A stretch of 54,778 nucleotides of DNA, from the NCBI GenBank assembly GCA_050290245.1, contig JBNKHH010000012.1, forward strand, positions 1 through 54,778, written 5' to 3'. Below are positions 1-8,737 of this stretch, in pieces. Each line of letters begins with the position of its first letter. The first letter of the stretch is position 1. The notes under the pieces were generated by a model. That model did no database searches. It was not told the DNA's origin and was given only the letters and a program-made list of their open reading frames with translations. Source of the stretch: JBNKHH01 sp050290245 (GTDB taxonomy: Bacteria > Pseudomonadota > Alphaproteobacteria > Rhodobacterales > Rhodobacteraceae). The position numbers and the translations under genes are program-made.

Positions 1-49
1 CCGTTGACAGTCCCCTGCACCGCGCTTATTTCACGCGCTCACGACACCT

Positions 50-136
50 GCCCAGGTGGCGGAATTGGTAGACGCGCTAGCTTCAGGTGCTAGTGTCCGT
101 ATGGACGTGGAGGTTCGAGTCCTCTCCTGGGCACCA
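50..136 (+). tRNA. tRNA-Leu (anticodon CAG)
   Basis: The acceptor stem GCCCAGG pairs with CCTGGGC and the CCA end is encoded. The D-arm, anticodon arm, a long variable arm typical of class II tRNAs, and a TTCGAGT T-loop are all present. The anticodon stem CTAGC/GCTAG encloses the loop TTCAGGT, which gives anticodon CAG and decodes CUG leucine codons. It lies at the edge of a polysaccharide locus, and such tRNA 3' ends are common integration sites, but no copy of its 3' end was noticed elsewhere in the window. Confidence 0.97.
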
Positions 137-195
137 AAACACGCCAGATTGGGAAAGCGCGTGTACGTGATTATCAAGAACATGCCGGGACATTC

Positions 196-1314
196 GTGAG
201 CGGTGAAAGACGCATAGCGCTTGTCGGTCCGTTTCCACCAGTGCGTGGCGGTATTGCGCGACACACGGGATTGATCGGAAAGGCGCTTTCCGCGCGCAGT
301 GATATCTCACTTCGTCAATGGGGCTTCTACAGGCAATACCCGCCTCTGCTGTACCCGGGTGCCGAAGAGCGTGACACAACATCTTCCGCGTCGGCACAGA
401 ACGTCCTGGAAACTCTGTCGGGCACAAATCCGAAGACCTGGCAGAAGACAGCTGGCGAAATCCGCAAATGGGACCCTACGACCCTAATTATTCCAGCATG
501 GACCTTTTTCCTTGCCCCTGCCCTCGGTTGGATCGCGGCAGCGAACAAGCAGGCTGAAACATGCATGGTCGTGCATAACGCATTTGACCACGAACGCGCG
601 GGCTGGAAAGACAAGGTGAGCGGATGGCAGCTCAACAAGGCCGATCGGTTCGTGACACATAACCAGGCATTGGCCAACCAACTTGGATTGCATTTTCCGG
701 ACAAGCCAATCGACGTCTTTCCCCACCCCGTTTTCGACGACTTCCCTGCCGCAACCGGAACTCTGCCGCGCCGCAAGCCGACCGAACTGCTCTTCTTCGG
801 GCTGGTTCGGTCTTACAAAGGTCTCGACATCCTGCTGAGCGCACTTTCTCGCGTGGATCGAGAGGACATTTTTCTGACCATTGCAGGCGAATTCTGGGGC
901 GACATCGGCGAGACTCGCGATCAGTTGCGAAGGCTGGCGCTTGAGGACAGAGTCGAACTGATCCCTCGGTTCGTGTCCGATGAGGAAGCCGCCGAATTGT
1001 TCCAACGCGCCGATGCCGTCGTGCTGCCCTATCGAACAGTTACCGGTTCGGGTGTCGTGTCGAATGCCTATCACTATGGCCGTGCGGTCATAGCGTCGGA
1101 TCTCCCGGGTTTTTCAGAGATCGTCACTGACAAAGAAACAGGATGGCTTTTCAAGGCCGGGGACTCAGACGACCTCGCGCGCGTCATTGCGAACCTTGAA
1201 CCCGATGAACTTCGTGCCGCCGGAGAACGGGCGGCACGTCTTGGCAGAACCCTGAGCTGGGACAAGCTTGTCGAGGTGATCGTCGACCGGCCTTCGATCA
1301 AACCAAGCCACTAA
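196..1314 (+). CDS. glycosyltransferase family 4 (GT-B fold)
   Basis: This 372-residue protein looks like a retaining GT-B glycosyltransferase for surface polysaccharide. The N-terminus has the GPFPPVRGGIARH segment typical of family 4 acceptor domains. The C-terminal half has an FFGLVRSYKGLD strand and a donor-binding region, PYRTVTGSGVVSNAYHYGRAVIASDLPG, which is read here in two parts around SGV and ASDLPG. The start is GTG at 196, directly before SGERRIALVG; no in-frame ATG lies nearby. The gene follows tRNA-Leu by about 60 bp and converges with the next glycosyltransferase with a 14-bp gap. Donor and acceptor sugars cannot be deduced. Confidence 0.87.
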   Translation: MSGERRIALVGPFPPVRGGIARHTGLIGKALSARSDISLRQWGFYRQYPPLLYPGAEERDTTSSASAQNVLETLSGTNPKTWQKTAGEIRKWDPTTLIIPAWTFFLAPALGWIAAANKQAETCMVVHNAFDHERAGWKDKVSGWQLNKADRFVTHNQALANQLGLHFPDKPIDVFPHPVFDDFPAATGTLPRRKPTELLFFGLVRSYKGLDILLSALSRVDREDIFLTIAGEFWGDIGETRDQLRRLALEDRVELIPRFVSDEEAAELFQRADAVVLPYRTVTGSGVVSNAYHYGRAVIASDLPGFSEIVTDKETGWLFKAGDSDDLARVIANLEPDELRAAGERAARLGRTLSWDKLVEVIVDRPSIKPSH

Positions 1315-1328
1315 CGAGTTGGCGGTCG

Positions 1329-2462
1329 TCAAATCGCCGCTGATTTCCGGGCCGCTCGCGCCAAATCAAGCGTGAGTTCCGAGATGGCGGTATCCGAGTA
1401 GCGGGCTTCTGCCAGACCTCGCGCCGCGTGTCCAATTGCCTCCAAGCCGTCTGCAGACATGTCCGACACCTTTTGCATTGCCTCCACAAGGCCGGGAACA
1501 TCTCCGGGTTCGTGCAGCCAGCCGGTCTTGCCTTCAACGATGGAATCCCGGCAGCCCGGCGTATTGCTGGTAACCACCGGGCGGCCACAGGCAGCTGCCT
1601 CGAGAATGACCTTTGGCATCCCTTCACCGCCATGGGACGGCATCACCAAGGCATGAGCACTATGAAGCCAAGGACGTACGTCGCTCTGGCGGCCCGCAAA
1701 TTCAACGAAAGGAAGTTTCCGCCATTCGCCAAGTTCTTCTTCAGCGATCCCACCTGTGTTGGTGAAGCGCAAGTCACCAACGACGGAAAATCGGGTGCCT
1801 GGATCAGTCTCGTGCAGCACGCAGGCCGCCGCTATGAAATCCTGAATCCCTTTGTCGCGTTGAAGCCGACCTACAAAAACAAAATGTCTGTCGCTGCTAT
1901 CTGGTAAGGGCGTGGGCGCGAAATATTCGAGATCGACGCCCGACCCCATGGTTCGATGAATCTCCGTCTTTCGCGATAGTCCATTGGCATAAAGAAAATC
2001 CAGATCGTCCGTGTTCTGTATCAACAGCGCCTGTCCACCCGACGATGTAAAAGAATACAGCCGTGCAAGAACCTTCGCGCCAAGCCCCTTGCGAGCCATC
2101 CGAGCACCCAGGCCGGATACATTGTTTGCATAGGGAGTCCCCAGCGCTCTGCAGGCAAGTCCGCTGTAGACATTTGACTTGATGCCATTGTTTAGCACGA
2201 AATCGGGCCGATATTTCCTGATCGCACGACCCACCTGGATCAGGGATGAAACTTCGCTGGTGACGGCCGCTCCATTCAGAGAAACGGCCCAATTGTGGTG
2301 TGTTGTTCCCTCGATGCGCGCCAGGCTGGCGGTCGATTCGTCTGCGGGCGCGATGACGACCACATCCCAACCCTGGTTGACGAAGGTCTTTACGACATTG
2401 CGTCGGAAGTTCCAAACGTACCAACTCGTGCCTGCAACGATGGCCAGAACGGGACGTCTCAT
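1329..2462 (-). CDS. glycosyltransferase family 4 (CapM/PglA-like)
   Basis: This is a 377-residue GT-B glycosyltransferase. The N-terminal acceptor domain (about residues 1-170) starts at MRRPVLAIVAGTSWYVWNFR. The donor-binding domain follows, with FVFVGRLQRDKGIQDF near residue 195 and the family 4 signature SHGGEGMPKVILEAAACGRP near residue 285. The reading frame stays open further upstream to about 2759, but that part is antisense to the preceding methyltransferase gene and does not look like this family, so the ATG at 2462 is chosen. It is the last gene of a minus-strand run and lies 46 bp after the methyltransferase gene. It probably adds a sugar to a lipid-linked oligosaccharide; specificity is unknown. 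Confidence 0.87.
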   Translation of the reverse strand: MRRPVLAIVAGTSWYVWNFRRNVVKTFVNQGWDVVVIAPADESTASLARIEGTTHHNWAVSLNGAAVTSEVSSLIQVGRAIRKYRPDFVLNNGIKSNVYSGLACRALGTPYANNVSGLGARMARKGLGAKVLARLYSFTSSGGQALLIQNTDDLDFLYANGLSRKTEIHRTMGSGVDLEYFAPTPLPDSSDRHFVFVGRLQRDKGIQDFIAAACVLHETDPGTRFSVVGDLRFTNTGGIAEEELGEWRKLPFVEFAGRQSDVRPWLHSAHALVMPSHGGEGMPKVILEAAACGRPVVTSNTPGCRDSIVEGKTGWLHEPGDVPGLVEAMQKVSDMSADGLEAIGHAARGLAEARYSDTAISELTLDLARAARKSAAI

Positions 2463-2508
2463 CTCGAATACCGACCGCCGCACATCTCGCCTTTTCTCGG
2501 CTCTATCA

Positions 2509-3471
2509 TCACGACCGGACACCTTTGAAAAAGGACGGCATCGCTGACGGCGACAATGGCTGTTCAGCGCGCCTGCCCAGGAAGTATACGCCACTCGCAC
2601 AGTCGCTTGCGTGATGGCTGTCCGCAAGTCTGTCGAGAAAGCGAAGCCAGAAAAACGGGGCGGCCAGCAAGGAACCCAGACGCCGATTGCGTACGGCCCC
2701 CCCCAGTGCATAGCGCAAGGTTTGGAACAATACTGTTCCAGGTCCTTTGACCACGCCACTGTCGATCAATTCAAAACGACGGAAAAGCCAACGATGGCCG
2801 CTTTCCGTGAAACGCGTAAAGTCATATGCCGCTTCGTGCACCGGCTGCAGGAACGGAGTCTCGGCATAAACGATGCCTCGGGGCGACAACACGCGCCAGA
2901 TCTCGTCCGCGACGTCGCTTGGCGTAAGAACATGTTCAAGCACTGCTTGGATCCAGACCCCGTGCACACTGCCATCGCGAAGCGGGATTGAATGCGCGTC
3001 AGCCACGAAATCTGTATTTGCGGAGGCGTAGATGTCGAAGGACACGATGCGCACTCCGTCAGCGGCATACAATTCCTCCGCGCCGAGATTTACGGTGCCA
3101 CCGCCCACGATCAAGATGACAGGTTCCTCTGACAGTAATTTCACCTGCTCCAGCAATGTGCATGCTGCAGAAGGCGCGACGTCATTTTCCCCAAGCATGA
3201 GCTTCTTGAGCGGGGATCTGCCCTGCACGCGTGCCCCAATCAGACTCTCGCCCTGTGAACTGGCGAACTCATCCCGTCCGAGAATGCTGCGGTCAAAGTC
3301 GATCAGAACTGGCTGCCGACCAACGAGAGGAAAGTCATTGCGGCCTCCGGATGCCGCAACCGACCAGCAACCGGAATTGTCTTCCCAGTTCAGTTGTCCG
3401 CGCGTTGCGGGACACTGCAATATGCCGGATATGTCTCTGATACTTTGGCCGCTCCGCGCCGATATACTCAT
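2509..3471 (-). CDS. class I SAM-dependent methyltransferase with Trm112-like N-terminus
   Basis: The protein has 320 residues. The first 60 or so resemble a short Trm112/zinc-ribbon-like lead (ILQCPATRGQLNW, then FPLVGRQPVLIDF). A methyltransferase type 11 fold follows, with the SAM-binding strand PVILIVGGGTVNLGAEEL near residue 115 and the motif VWIQAVLEHVLTPSDVADE near 195. A late block, ETPFLQPVHEAAYDFTRFT, is typical of methyltransferases in O-antigen or exopolysaccharide clusters. Its start overlaps the flippase stop by 4 bp (ATGA), so the two are translationally coupled. It may methylate a sugar; the substrate is not visible. Confidence 0.82.
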   Translation of the reverse strand: MSISARSGQSIRDISGILQCPATRGQLNWEDNSGCWSVAASGGRNDFPLVGRQPVLIDFDRSILGRDEFASSQGESLIGARVQGRSPLKKLMLGENDVAPSAACTLLEQVKLLSEEPVILIVGGGTVNLGAEELYAADGVRIVSFDIYASANTDFVADAHSIPLRDGSVHGVWIQAVLEHVLTPSDVADEIWRVLSPRGIVYAETPFLQPVHEAAYDFTRFTESGHRWLFRRFELIDSGVVKGPGTVLFQTLRYALGGAVRNRRLGSLLAAPFFWLRFLDRLADSHHASDCASGVYFLGRRAEQPLSPSAMPSFFKGVRS

Positions 3472-4775
3472 GACGTCCTCCTGCCAAAATGGGCATTCGA
3501 AGATATGCCAAGATTACGCCGGACGAGCCACCAGGCCGCAGCAATCATCAGTGCAAAGCTGGTGGCGGTTGCGACTGCGGCTCCAATGGCTCCGAAATGC
3601 GGGATTAGCAGCCAGTTCAAACCGAGATTGAAGACAGCGGAAAAGGCGACAACTACGGACACCGTTCCGATGAAAGCGGTATTCGCCAGAACTTCGGGTG
3701 CGGGACCCAAAAGCGAACTGGCCGCGCGCGCCCAGACCAGTATCAGGATCGGTGCAAACGAGCCGACAAATCCTTGCCCGAACAAAAAGCCTGCATTGAA
3801 TGCCGCCAAAGTACTCAATCCGGCAAGAACCAGGGACGCAAGTACGGCTTTCATCGCGGCACGGCCAATAGCGTCTTCAAGCTCGTCGATCCGGCCTTCG
3901 GCATAGTACTTGGCCGCACGTTGCGACACGACGATACTCGCCGCGCTCAAGGGCAGCGACATCAACATGAAGAACCGCGCAGCTACTCCGTAGAGGCCAG
4001 TTTCTGATGGCGACGACAACTGGCCAAGCATGACTGTATCAGTCGCACCCATGACTGACGCCGCAGCAAACAGAAATGACGACTTGGCGGCTCCGACGAC
4101 CCATATCCTGGGATGCATTCTGACTGGTCGTACCCAGATCGCTTTTAGCGCACGCGCCAGCGGCAAAAGCCCGATAGCCGTCGCTACAAGCATTGCGGCC
4201 AGAGTGATATAGATAACCGTAGCAACGCTTGCGGTAGCACCCGTCCACCAATAGGCACCGACGGCCAACAGGATGAGAGTTGACTGGACCAAGCGTTCAG
4301 GAAATTGCCCCGCGACAGGATGGCCCAGCCCCTGAAGCAACCCGGTGCGCGTTAGGTTCCAGGTCATGGGCACAAGGAGAAGCAACGCCAGCTTCAACGC
4401 TCGGACCATGTCCGGCTCGAGCGACATTTGGGTTTGGGTCAGAATGAACCATCCCGCGAGCGAGACCGTCACAGCCATTCCCGAGGTTATTGCGACCGAC
4501 GCCAAGACGAAGCCACCAACTTCGCGATACTTTTCATGCACAACCAGCGGAGGGATCGCGCGAATCGCAAAGTGGTGAAATCCAAGCGTCGTCGCCAGGA
4601 CCGCAATACTCAGCCAACCCATGGCAAAGCTGTAGGCTCCAAATCCGCTCGGCCCAAGCACATGGCCCAAGAGCATCGCGAGAGCAAATCCGGCAGCAGC
4701 GCCATATAGACGCAACACCATGATCCTGGAGAATGCTCCTGCGCGCTCAGAAAACATATTCGATCGACCGCTCAA
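3468..4775 (-). CDS. polysaccharide flippase, Wzx/RfbX-like (MOP superfamily)
   Basis: This 435-residue polytopic inner-membrane protein has about twelve to fourteen hydrophobic segments and very few long soluble stretches. The start region (RIMVLRLYGAAAGFALAMLL), the GPSGFGAYSFAMGW loop and the LGHPVAGQFPERLVQ loop are typical of oligosaccharide flippases that move undecaprenyl-linked repeat units across the inner membrane. It is the first gene of the flippase-methyltransferase-glycosyltransferase run. The start at 4775 is the most upstream ATG; a second ATG at residue 7 is possible. No Wzy polymerase was recognised in this window. Confidence 0.88.
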   Translation of the reverse strand: MSGRSNMFSERAGAFSRIMVLRLYGAAAGFALAMLLGHVLGPSGFGAYSFAMGWLSIAVLATTLGFHHFAIRAIPPLVVHEKYREVGGFVLASVAITSGMAVTVSLAGWFILTQTQMSLEPDMVRALKLALLLLVPMTWNLTRTGLLQGLGHPVAGQFPERLVQSTLILLAVGAYWWTGATASVATVIYITLAAMLVATAIGLLPLARALKAIWVRPVRMHPRIWVVGAAKSSFLFAAASVMGATDTVMLGQLSSPSETGLYGVAARFFMLMSLPLSAASIVVSQRAAKYYAEGRIDELEDAIGRAAMKAVLASLVLAGLSTLAAFNAGFLFGQGFVGSFAPILILVWARAASSLLGPAPEVLANTAFIGTVSVVVAFSAVFNLGLNWLLIPHFGAIGAAVATATSFALMIAAAWWLVRRNLGISSNAHFGRRTS

Positions 4776-4876
4776 ATCTGTCTACCAACCCTGTTTCATC
4801 ACGATTGACCAACCCTGGAACGGCTGCAAAGGCTTGTGTCCGCGCATGAGGCAATGCATCGTGGTTCGCACCGGAA

Positions 4877-5650
4877 TCAGGCCCTGTCTTCCAACGCCAA
4901 CGGTTTTGAGTACATCCTGAGAAAATCGGGGACTGTGACCAGGTTCAGAATTTCTTTCCTGCGCTTTGAGAGGTCTGAGTACGTATTTACTTCGTGCGCG
5001 ATAGTCGTCTGGTGCCCAGGATGTACCACGCCGACACCCCAGTCAGTATCGACGACATGCATCGTCAGATCAGAGCGTGATTTCCGCAGTCTTGCGTATC
5101 CTTTCCAAGACGTCCCGTTCCACGACGGCGTGCGTCCCAGGACCTTGTACCCCTCGCGCGCATGGAACGCCGTTGGAGGGTTCATGTCGTGCAAAAGAAT
5201 GATGCCGTTCGGCGCAAGGCACGCAAGAGCATTCAAGATGTCTCTTTCGACCTGGTCGCCGGTATGGTTCCCATCAATGAACACGATATCGAATTGCTGT
5301 TCGTTCGCTTTGAAGAACTCGTCCGAAGGCAACGGAAAATCCGCATTTGCTGAAGGGTCGGGGTCTACGCTGACGGTCTTTTCGCATTCCACATTCTCGA
5401 ACATGTCGCTTTTGTCGCGCACACCGATCTCCAGGTAGGTCGAATACCCGTTGAGCCGGACAAGATGATTGACGAGCGCAATGCGACTACTTTTCTTTTT
5501 GCCATGTGCGAACTGGTAGCTGCGGCAATCGCCATAAAAGATGTCGCGCCCGCTCAGACGACCGATCAAGCGCCTGACCGTGCGCGCAGGCGCACTTTCT
5601 ATCGCAAGCCAGAAAAGCTGCTTGCCGATGCCCGTGTTATCCCAATCCAT
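4877..5650 (-). CDS. class I SAM-dependent methyltransferase (Methyltransf_24-like)
   Basis: The protein has 257 residues. The SAM-binding core starts at YLEIGVRDKSDMF near residue 75. Motif II follows as VSVDPDPSANADF, and the family hallmark FDIVFIDGNHTGDQVERDI lies near residue 120. The segment IILLHDMNPP is the usual late motif of methyltransferase_24 proteins, which often modify sugars or macrocins in surface-glycan loci. It sits between the flippase and an uncharacterised glycan gene, separated by 101 bp and 27 bp, all on the minus strand. The substrate is unknown. Confidence 0.82.
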   Translation of the reverse strand: MDWDNTGIGKQLFWLAIESAPARTVRRLIGRLSGRDIFYGDCRSYQFAHGKKKSSRIALVNHLVRLNGYSTYLEIGVRDKSDMFENVECEKTVSVDPDPSANADFPLPSDEFFKANEQQFDIVFIDGNHTGDQVERDILNALACLAPNGIILLHDMNPPTAFHAREGYKVLGRTPSWNGTSWKGYARLRKSRSDLTMHVVDTDWGVGVVHPGHQTTIAHEVNTYSDLSKRRKEILNLVTVPDFLRMYSKPLALEDRA

Positions 5651-5677
5651 ATCCGTCCCTACCTATGACATCCTGTC

Positions 5678-6721
5678 CTACAATTCCGAAACCTTGTCCG
5701 TGATATCCCGCAGACGTTTTGCCAGGGCTTCGGGCGAAACCATCTGTTGCATGAGCTGCATTCGCTCCAACCCCTGTATCCAGTCGGGGCCACCGAACCC
5801 CTCTTTTGCCTTACGGAAAATTTCAGTGACGGCCTCCGGATCGTTTGATTGGACGAGATACGGGTAATCTTCGCCAAGCAGGGTGACCGCATCGTCCACG
5901 AACCTGTCGACAAGGATGTTCGACCGGCTACTCGCGGCCGTCACGCCCTTTGTGAATGGCTTGAATGAACGCTCAAGGTCAGCACCTGTCTGCAGATCAG
6001 GCCGCACACCGTAGTGGAGGGTGAACGAGCGAATTCTCTCGATACCAGCGCTGAAGTCCGCAGCGTACTTTATCGGGACGACTTCGATTTCATGAGCGAT
6101 ATCTGGAGGGATCACTGTATTGTCCGGAAGGCCGACATAGCCGCATCGGAACGTGCCCTGACCTGGCGTGTCCACAAACCCCAAGCGCGGGTCGGCGTGG
6201 TGATAAAGCAGTTCGACAGGCACATCAGGCCGCCCAATTCGTTGCAACTTGCCACGAATTGCCTCCTGTCCGGCCATCGAAGCAGCGATGTGAAAATCGA
6301 ACAGATCAAAATCAATGTCGGATACCGGGCTGTCAACGCTATCCAATCCGACAATTGCTCCACGCCGTTTCAGTAACTCGATATGCCGAAGCTCCAGACC
6401 CCGTGCGGCAGACTTGATGAAAATCACGATGGCGTGCTGGGATATCTTACGAAAGTAGGCCTTGGCCGCCAGATAGGGCAATAGATCCGCGTTAAATGGC
6501 AGAACATTGACAGACAGACTATCATCCAGATGGGGTTTGATTATCTCGACTAGTTGGTCGCCCCGCATGTGTGCCGTCCCGAGAACACGGCCGGGCAACC
6601 CCATTCTACGCATCAGAACAACAGGCCTCATCGTACCGCCCGAATGCCTTTTTCTCTTTGCCAATGCACGAGGCGCCATCGCCATTGGCTCCCGGCAGGG
6701 TGTTTCGATAGTGGGTTTCAT
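5678..6721 (-). CDS. uncharacterised GT-B-like protein of the polysaccharide locus
   Basis: I do not recognise the family with certainty. The 347-residue soluble protein has an N-terminal alpha/beta region (PVVLMRRMGLPGRVLGTAHM), a middle strand GTFRCGYVGLPDNTVIPPDI, and a C-terminal region (KPFTKGVTAASSRSNILV, then LLGEDYPYLV) that resembles the donor-binding half of GT-B glycosyltransferases. The start at 6721 is supported because the duplicated upstream module shared with the gene starting at 8546 ends at the same place, just at ATGAAA. An internal ATG at 6631 is an alternative. It is probably a divergent glycosyltransferase, co-regulated with the family 2 glycosyltransferase at 7590-8546. 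Confidence 0.6.
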   Translation of the reverse strand: MKPTIETPCREPMAMAPRALAKRKRHSGGTMRPVVLMRRMGLPGRVLGTAHMRGDQLVEIIKPHLDDSLSVNVLPFNADLLPYLAAKAYFRKISQHAIVIFIKSAARGLELRHIELLKRRGAIVGLDSVDSPVSDIDFDLFDFHIAASMAGQEAIRGKLQRIGRPDVPVELLYHHADPRLGFVDTPGQGTFRCGYVGLPDNTVIPPDIAHEIEVVPIKYAADFSAGIERIRSFTLHYGVRPDLQTGADLERSFKPFTKGVTAASSRSNILVDRFVDDAVTLLGEDYPYLVQSNDPEAVTEIFRKAKEGFGGPDWIQGLERMQLMQQMVSPEALAKRLRDITDKVSEL

Positions 6722-6836
6722 GCTCGTCTCGGTTTGGCACCGAATAGGTGCTTATAGCCAGATTCTGGCGTTATTGTGTCCTGATATCGAAACAATAGAC
6801 ATCGGCGGGCGGGAATAGTGCCAGAATACCGCGACG
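6722..6836 (-). promoter_or_regulatory. duplicated upstream regulatory module, copy A
   Basis: This stretch lies directly upstream of the gene starting at 6721 and matches 8547-8662 upstream of the gene starting at 8546. Three blocks are conserved at the same distance from the ATG. On the plus strand they are CTCGGTTTGGCACCG (6728-6742), GAAACAAT (6789-6796) and TGCCAGAATACCGCGACG (6819-6836, one mismatch to copy B). Between the blocks the match is patchy. A possible minus-strand -10 (CACAAT, 6773-6778) would put the 18-bp box about 60 bp upstream of the transcription start, as for class I activator sites. This is inference. Confidence 0.7.
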
Positions 6837-7589
6837 TTCTTGCCAGGCTCCAGAAAGCTGGAGCCTACGACCTTCATTAAGATGCAATCCCTTGCAAGAT
6901 CTCATCCAAATGCTGTCAAAGGCTTTCCCGACAGCTTTGTTTCATAATGGTTCAGACGGCGGGGAAGCACCCAAATCCAAATCACTCGGAACGCGGCCGC
7001 ACGGTCGCATAGTCCACGAAGGCCGCTTCAGAACCGCTACGATTCTCGCGCAGTAGCCCGGCACGATGTTAAATTCAGCGCAGAAACCGCACGAGTAACA
7101 GCCCTGTGGCTCTCATGAACCGGTGCAGTTCATGGACCAACTGTCCGGCAAATCCATGTATGTATCCAAGGGTCAGAGCGGATTCTTCGACAATCAGGCT
7201 TTGCTCTGCTGTTGGGACAAACGTGTGTGCAGAGCTCGGGATTGAAATGGGTTTGCTCGGGCGAGTCCGGCCTGCGCCTCTCTATCTCACGCGGGCCTGG
7301 CGGCAGTTCGCTGTCGAATATTTTCGGACGCGATTGCGGAAGACTGAATCATCATGGCTCCACCCGAAGTCCATTGCGCCATCTCTCGCAAAAGATTGAA
7401 ATCCTTGATCGGTGACATCCTAAAAATGCTAACCGACATTCCCCCACTAACCTGCAAAGGCCGGTTGTAGCGCCAAGAATCCAAAATCCCTGGTTAGCCA
7501 CAATCTCTTGAGGGCTGTAGCATATCTAGACTTTCCCCAAAAAGCAGGATGTCGCTGCTCCAAACACACATGGCAATTGGCGAGCAACA
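6837..7589. other. gene-poor intergenic stretch
   Basis: About 750 bp without a convincing gene. It contains a perfect 8-bp hairpin at 6846-6865 (GGCTCCAG, loop AAAG, CTGGAGCC) without a T-run, and a weaker hairpin at 6912-6935 (GCTGTC/GACAGC) followed on the plus strand by TTTGTTT. Short open frames on both strands (for example 7106-7399 plus and 7287-7439 minus) lack good ribosome sites and recognisable motifs. It may be the remains of a lost gene in the polysaccharide locus. Confidence 0.5.
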
Positions 7590-8546
7590 CTACGACCCGT
7601 CCGACACCTTGTCCAATTCCATCCTGATCAGGCGGCTGCGTATATCCGCGGAAAGGACCCGGTTCGCGGCAACGAGGTCGGCAATCAGGCCGCCCACGAA
7701 TATCACCGCTCCGGCAGCAATCAGTGCAGCGCCGATGACCAGCGATTGGATGTTGCCGCTCCCCTCGCCCAGCATGAAAAGGACCAGGAACCGAACAAAG
7801 GCAAGGACGCCCGGCAGCGCCACGCAGAACGCAAGGATCGAGAAGATTCGCAGCGGACTGTACAAGATCGCGATTCTCAGGATCGTCGACGCCGACCGCG
7901 TAATATAGCGCCACATCGACTTTATCAGACGGGACTCACGCGTCGGCGGATTGACTTCTACCGGGACCGACGTGATCGGAATGCCCAATCGGCCCGCCTG
8001 GATAATCGTCTCCAACGTGTAGGTGTATCGGTTAAAGACATACAGCTGCACCGCCGCGTTCCGGTGGATCGCGCGGAAACCGCTCGGCGCATCGGCAATA
8101 TCGGTCCCGCTGGCCTTGCGCACGACCCAACTCCCCAGCCGTTGCAGGCACCGTTTGATGAAAGAGAAATGTTCGATCGACGTGATCGGGCGCGCGCCAA
8201 TGACGATCTGGGCTTTCTTTTCCAAGATCGGAACCGTCAGAGCCGGAATGTAATCGCCCCGATACTGATTGTCGCCATCCGTGTTCACGATGACATCTGC
8301 CCCAGCCGCAACACAGGCCTCCAGCCCGGCCATGAAGGCCGCGGCAAGGCCCTGGTTGTGCGGCAACTGGACAACGTGGTGGACCCCATGCGCCTTTGCC
8401 ACCTCGACGGTCTTGTCTGTCGACCCATCGTCGATGATCAACCACTCAACCGTATCGAAACCATCCACTTGGCGCGGCAGGTCGGCAAGCGTCTCGGGCA
8501 GTGTCTCTTCTTCGTTGTGACAGGGAATTTGGATAATGAGTTTCAT
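7590..8546 (-). CDS. glycosyltransferase family 2, polyprenyl-phosphate sugar transferase type
   Basis: The 318-residue protein starts with a GT-A domain: IIQIPCHNEEETLPETL, then EWLIIDDGSTDKTVEVAK near residue 35, and the metal-binding VNTDGDNQY near 90. Two hydrophobic segments follow near residues 230-255 and 270-295. This is the plan of bacterial dolichol/polyprenyl-phosphate mannosyl- or glucosyltransferase-like enzymes, which charge a lipid carrier at the inner membrane. The gene stands alone on the minus strand, and its upstream region carries copy B of the module shared with the gene starting at 6721. The sugar is unknown. Confidence 0.87.
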   Translation of the reverse strand: MKLIIQIPCHNEEETLPETLADLPRQVDGFDTVEWLIIDDGSTDKTVEVAKAHGVHHVVQLPHNQGLAAAFMAGLEACVAAGADVIVNTDGDNQYRGDYIPALTVPILEKKAQIVIGARPITSIEHFSFIKRCLQRLGSWVVRKASGTDIADAPSGFRAIHRNAAVQLYVFNRYTYTLETIIQAGRLGIPITSVPVEVNPPTRESRLIKSMWRYITRSASTILRIAILYSPLRIFSILAFCVALPGVLAFVRFLVLFMLGEGSGNIQSLVIGAALIAAGAVIFVGGLIADLVAANRVLSADIRSRLIRMELDKVSDGS

Positions 8547-8662
8547 CTTCGCCTCGGTTTGGCACCGGATATGGCCCTATAAACAGATTTGGGCGGCATT
8601 ATGTCGGTAACTGGAAACAATCTCATTTTTGCCGCGGAAATTGATGCCAGAATGCCGCGACG
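8547..8662 (-). promoter_or_regulatory. duplicated upstream regulatory module, copy B
   Basis: Second copy of the module described at 6722-6836. The conserved blocks on the plus strand are CTCGGTTTGGCACCG (8553-8567), GAAACAAT (8614-8621) and TGCCAGAATGCCGCGACG (8645-8662). Their distances from the start codon (7, 68 and 99 bp) match copy A (7, 68 and 98 bp). A minus-strand CATAAT (8598-8603) fits a -10 element. The module probably gives coordinated control of two surface-glycan genes. Confidence 0.7.
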
Positions 8663-8737
8663 GTCGGTTGTCGCACTTGAAAACGCGGGTGTGGCGGTGC
8701 ACTGCAGTAACATGTCGCGGGGTCAGAAGGACATACC

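Noticed and set aside
1329..2759. Long start of the second glycosyltransferase at 2759
   Set aside because: The first 99 codons are antisense to the methyltransferase gene and unrelated to GT4; the ATG at 2462 fits the family N-terminus.
6728..6760. GGCACC...GTGC segment in module copy A as a sigma-54 promoter
   Set aside because: The GG and GC pairs do not have the required spacing, the pattern is broken in copy B, and it would read in the wrong direction for the gene.
6846..6865. Perfect 8-bp hairpin as a terminator
   Set aside because: No T-run follows on either strand and no gene ends close by, so only the hairpin itself is reported.
7106..7484. Short open frames in the 6.8-7.6 kb gap (both strands)
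   Set aside because: No recognisable domain, no good ribosome site, and no supporting conservation that can be seen here.
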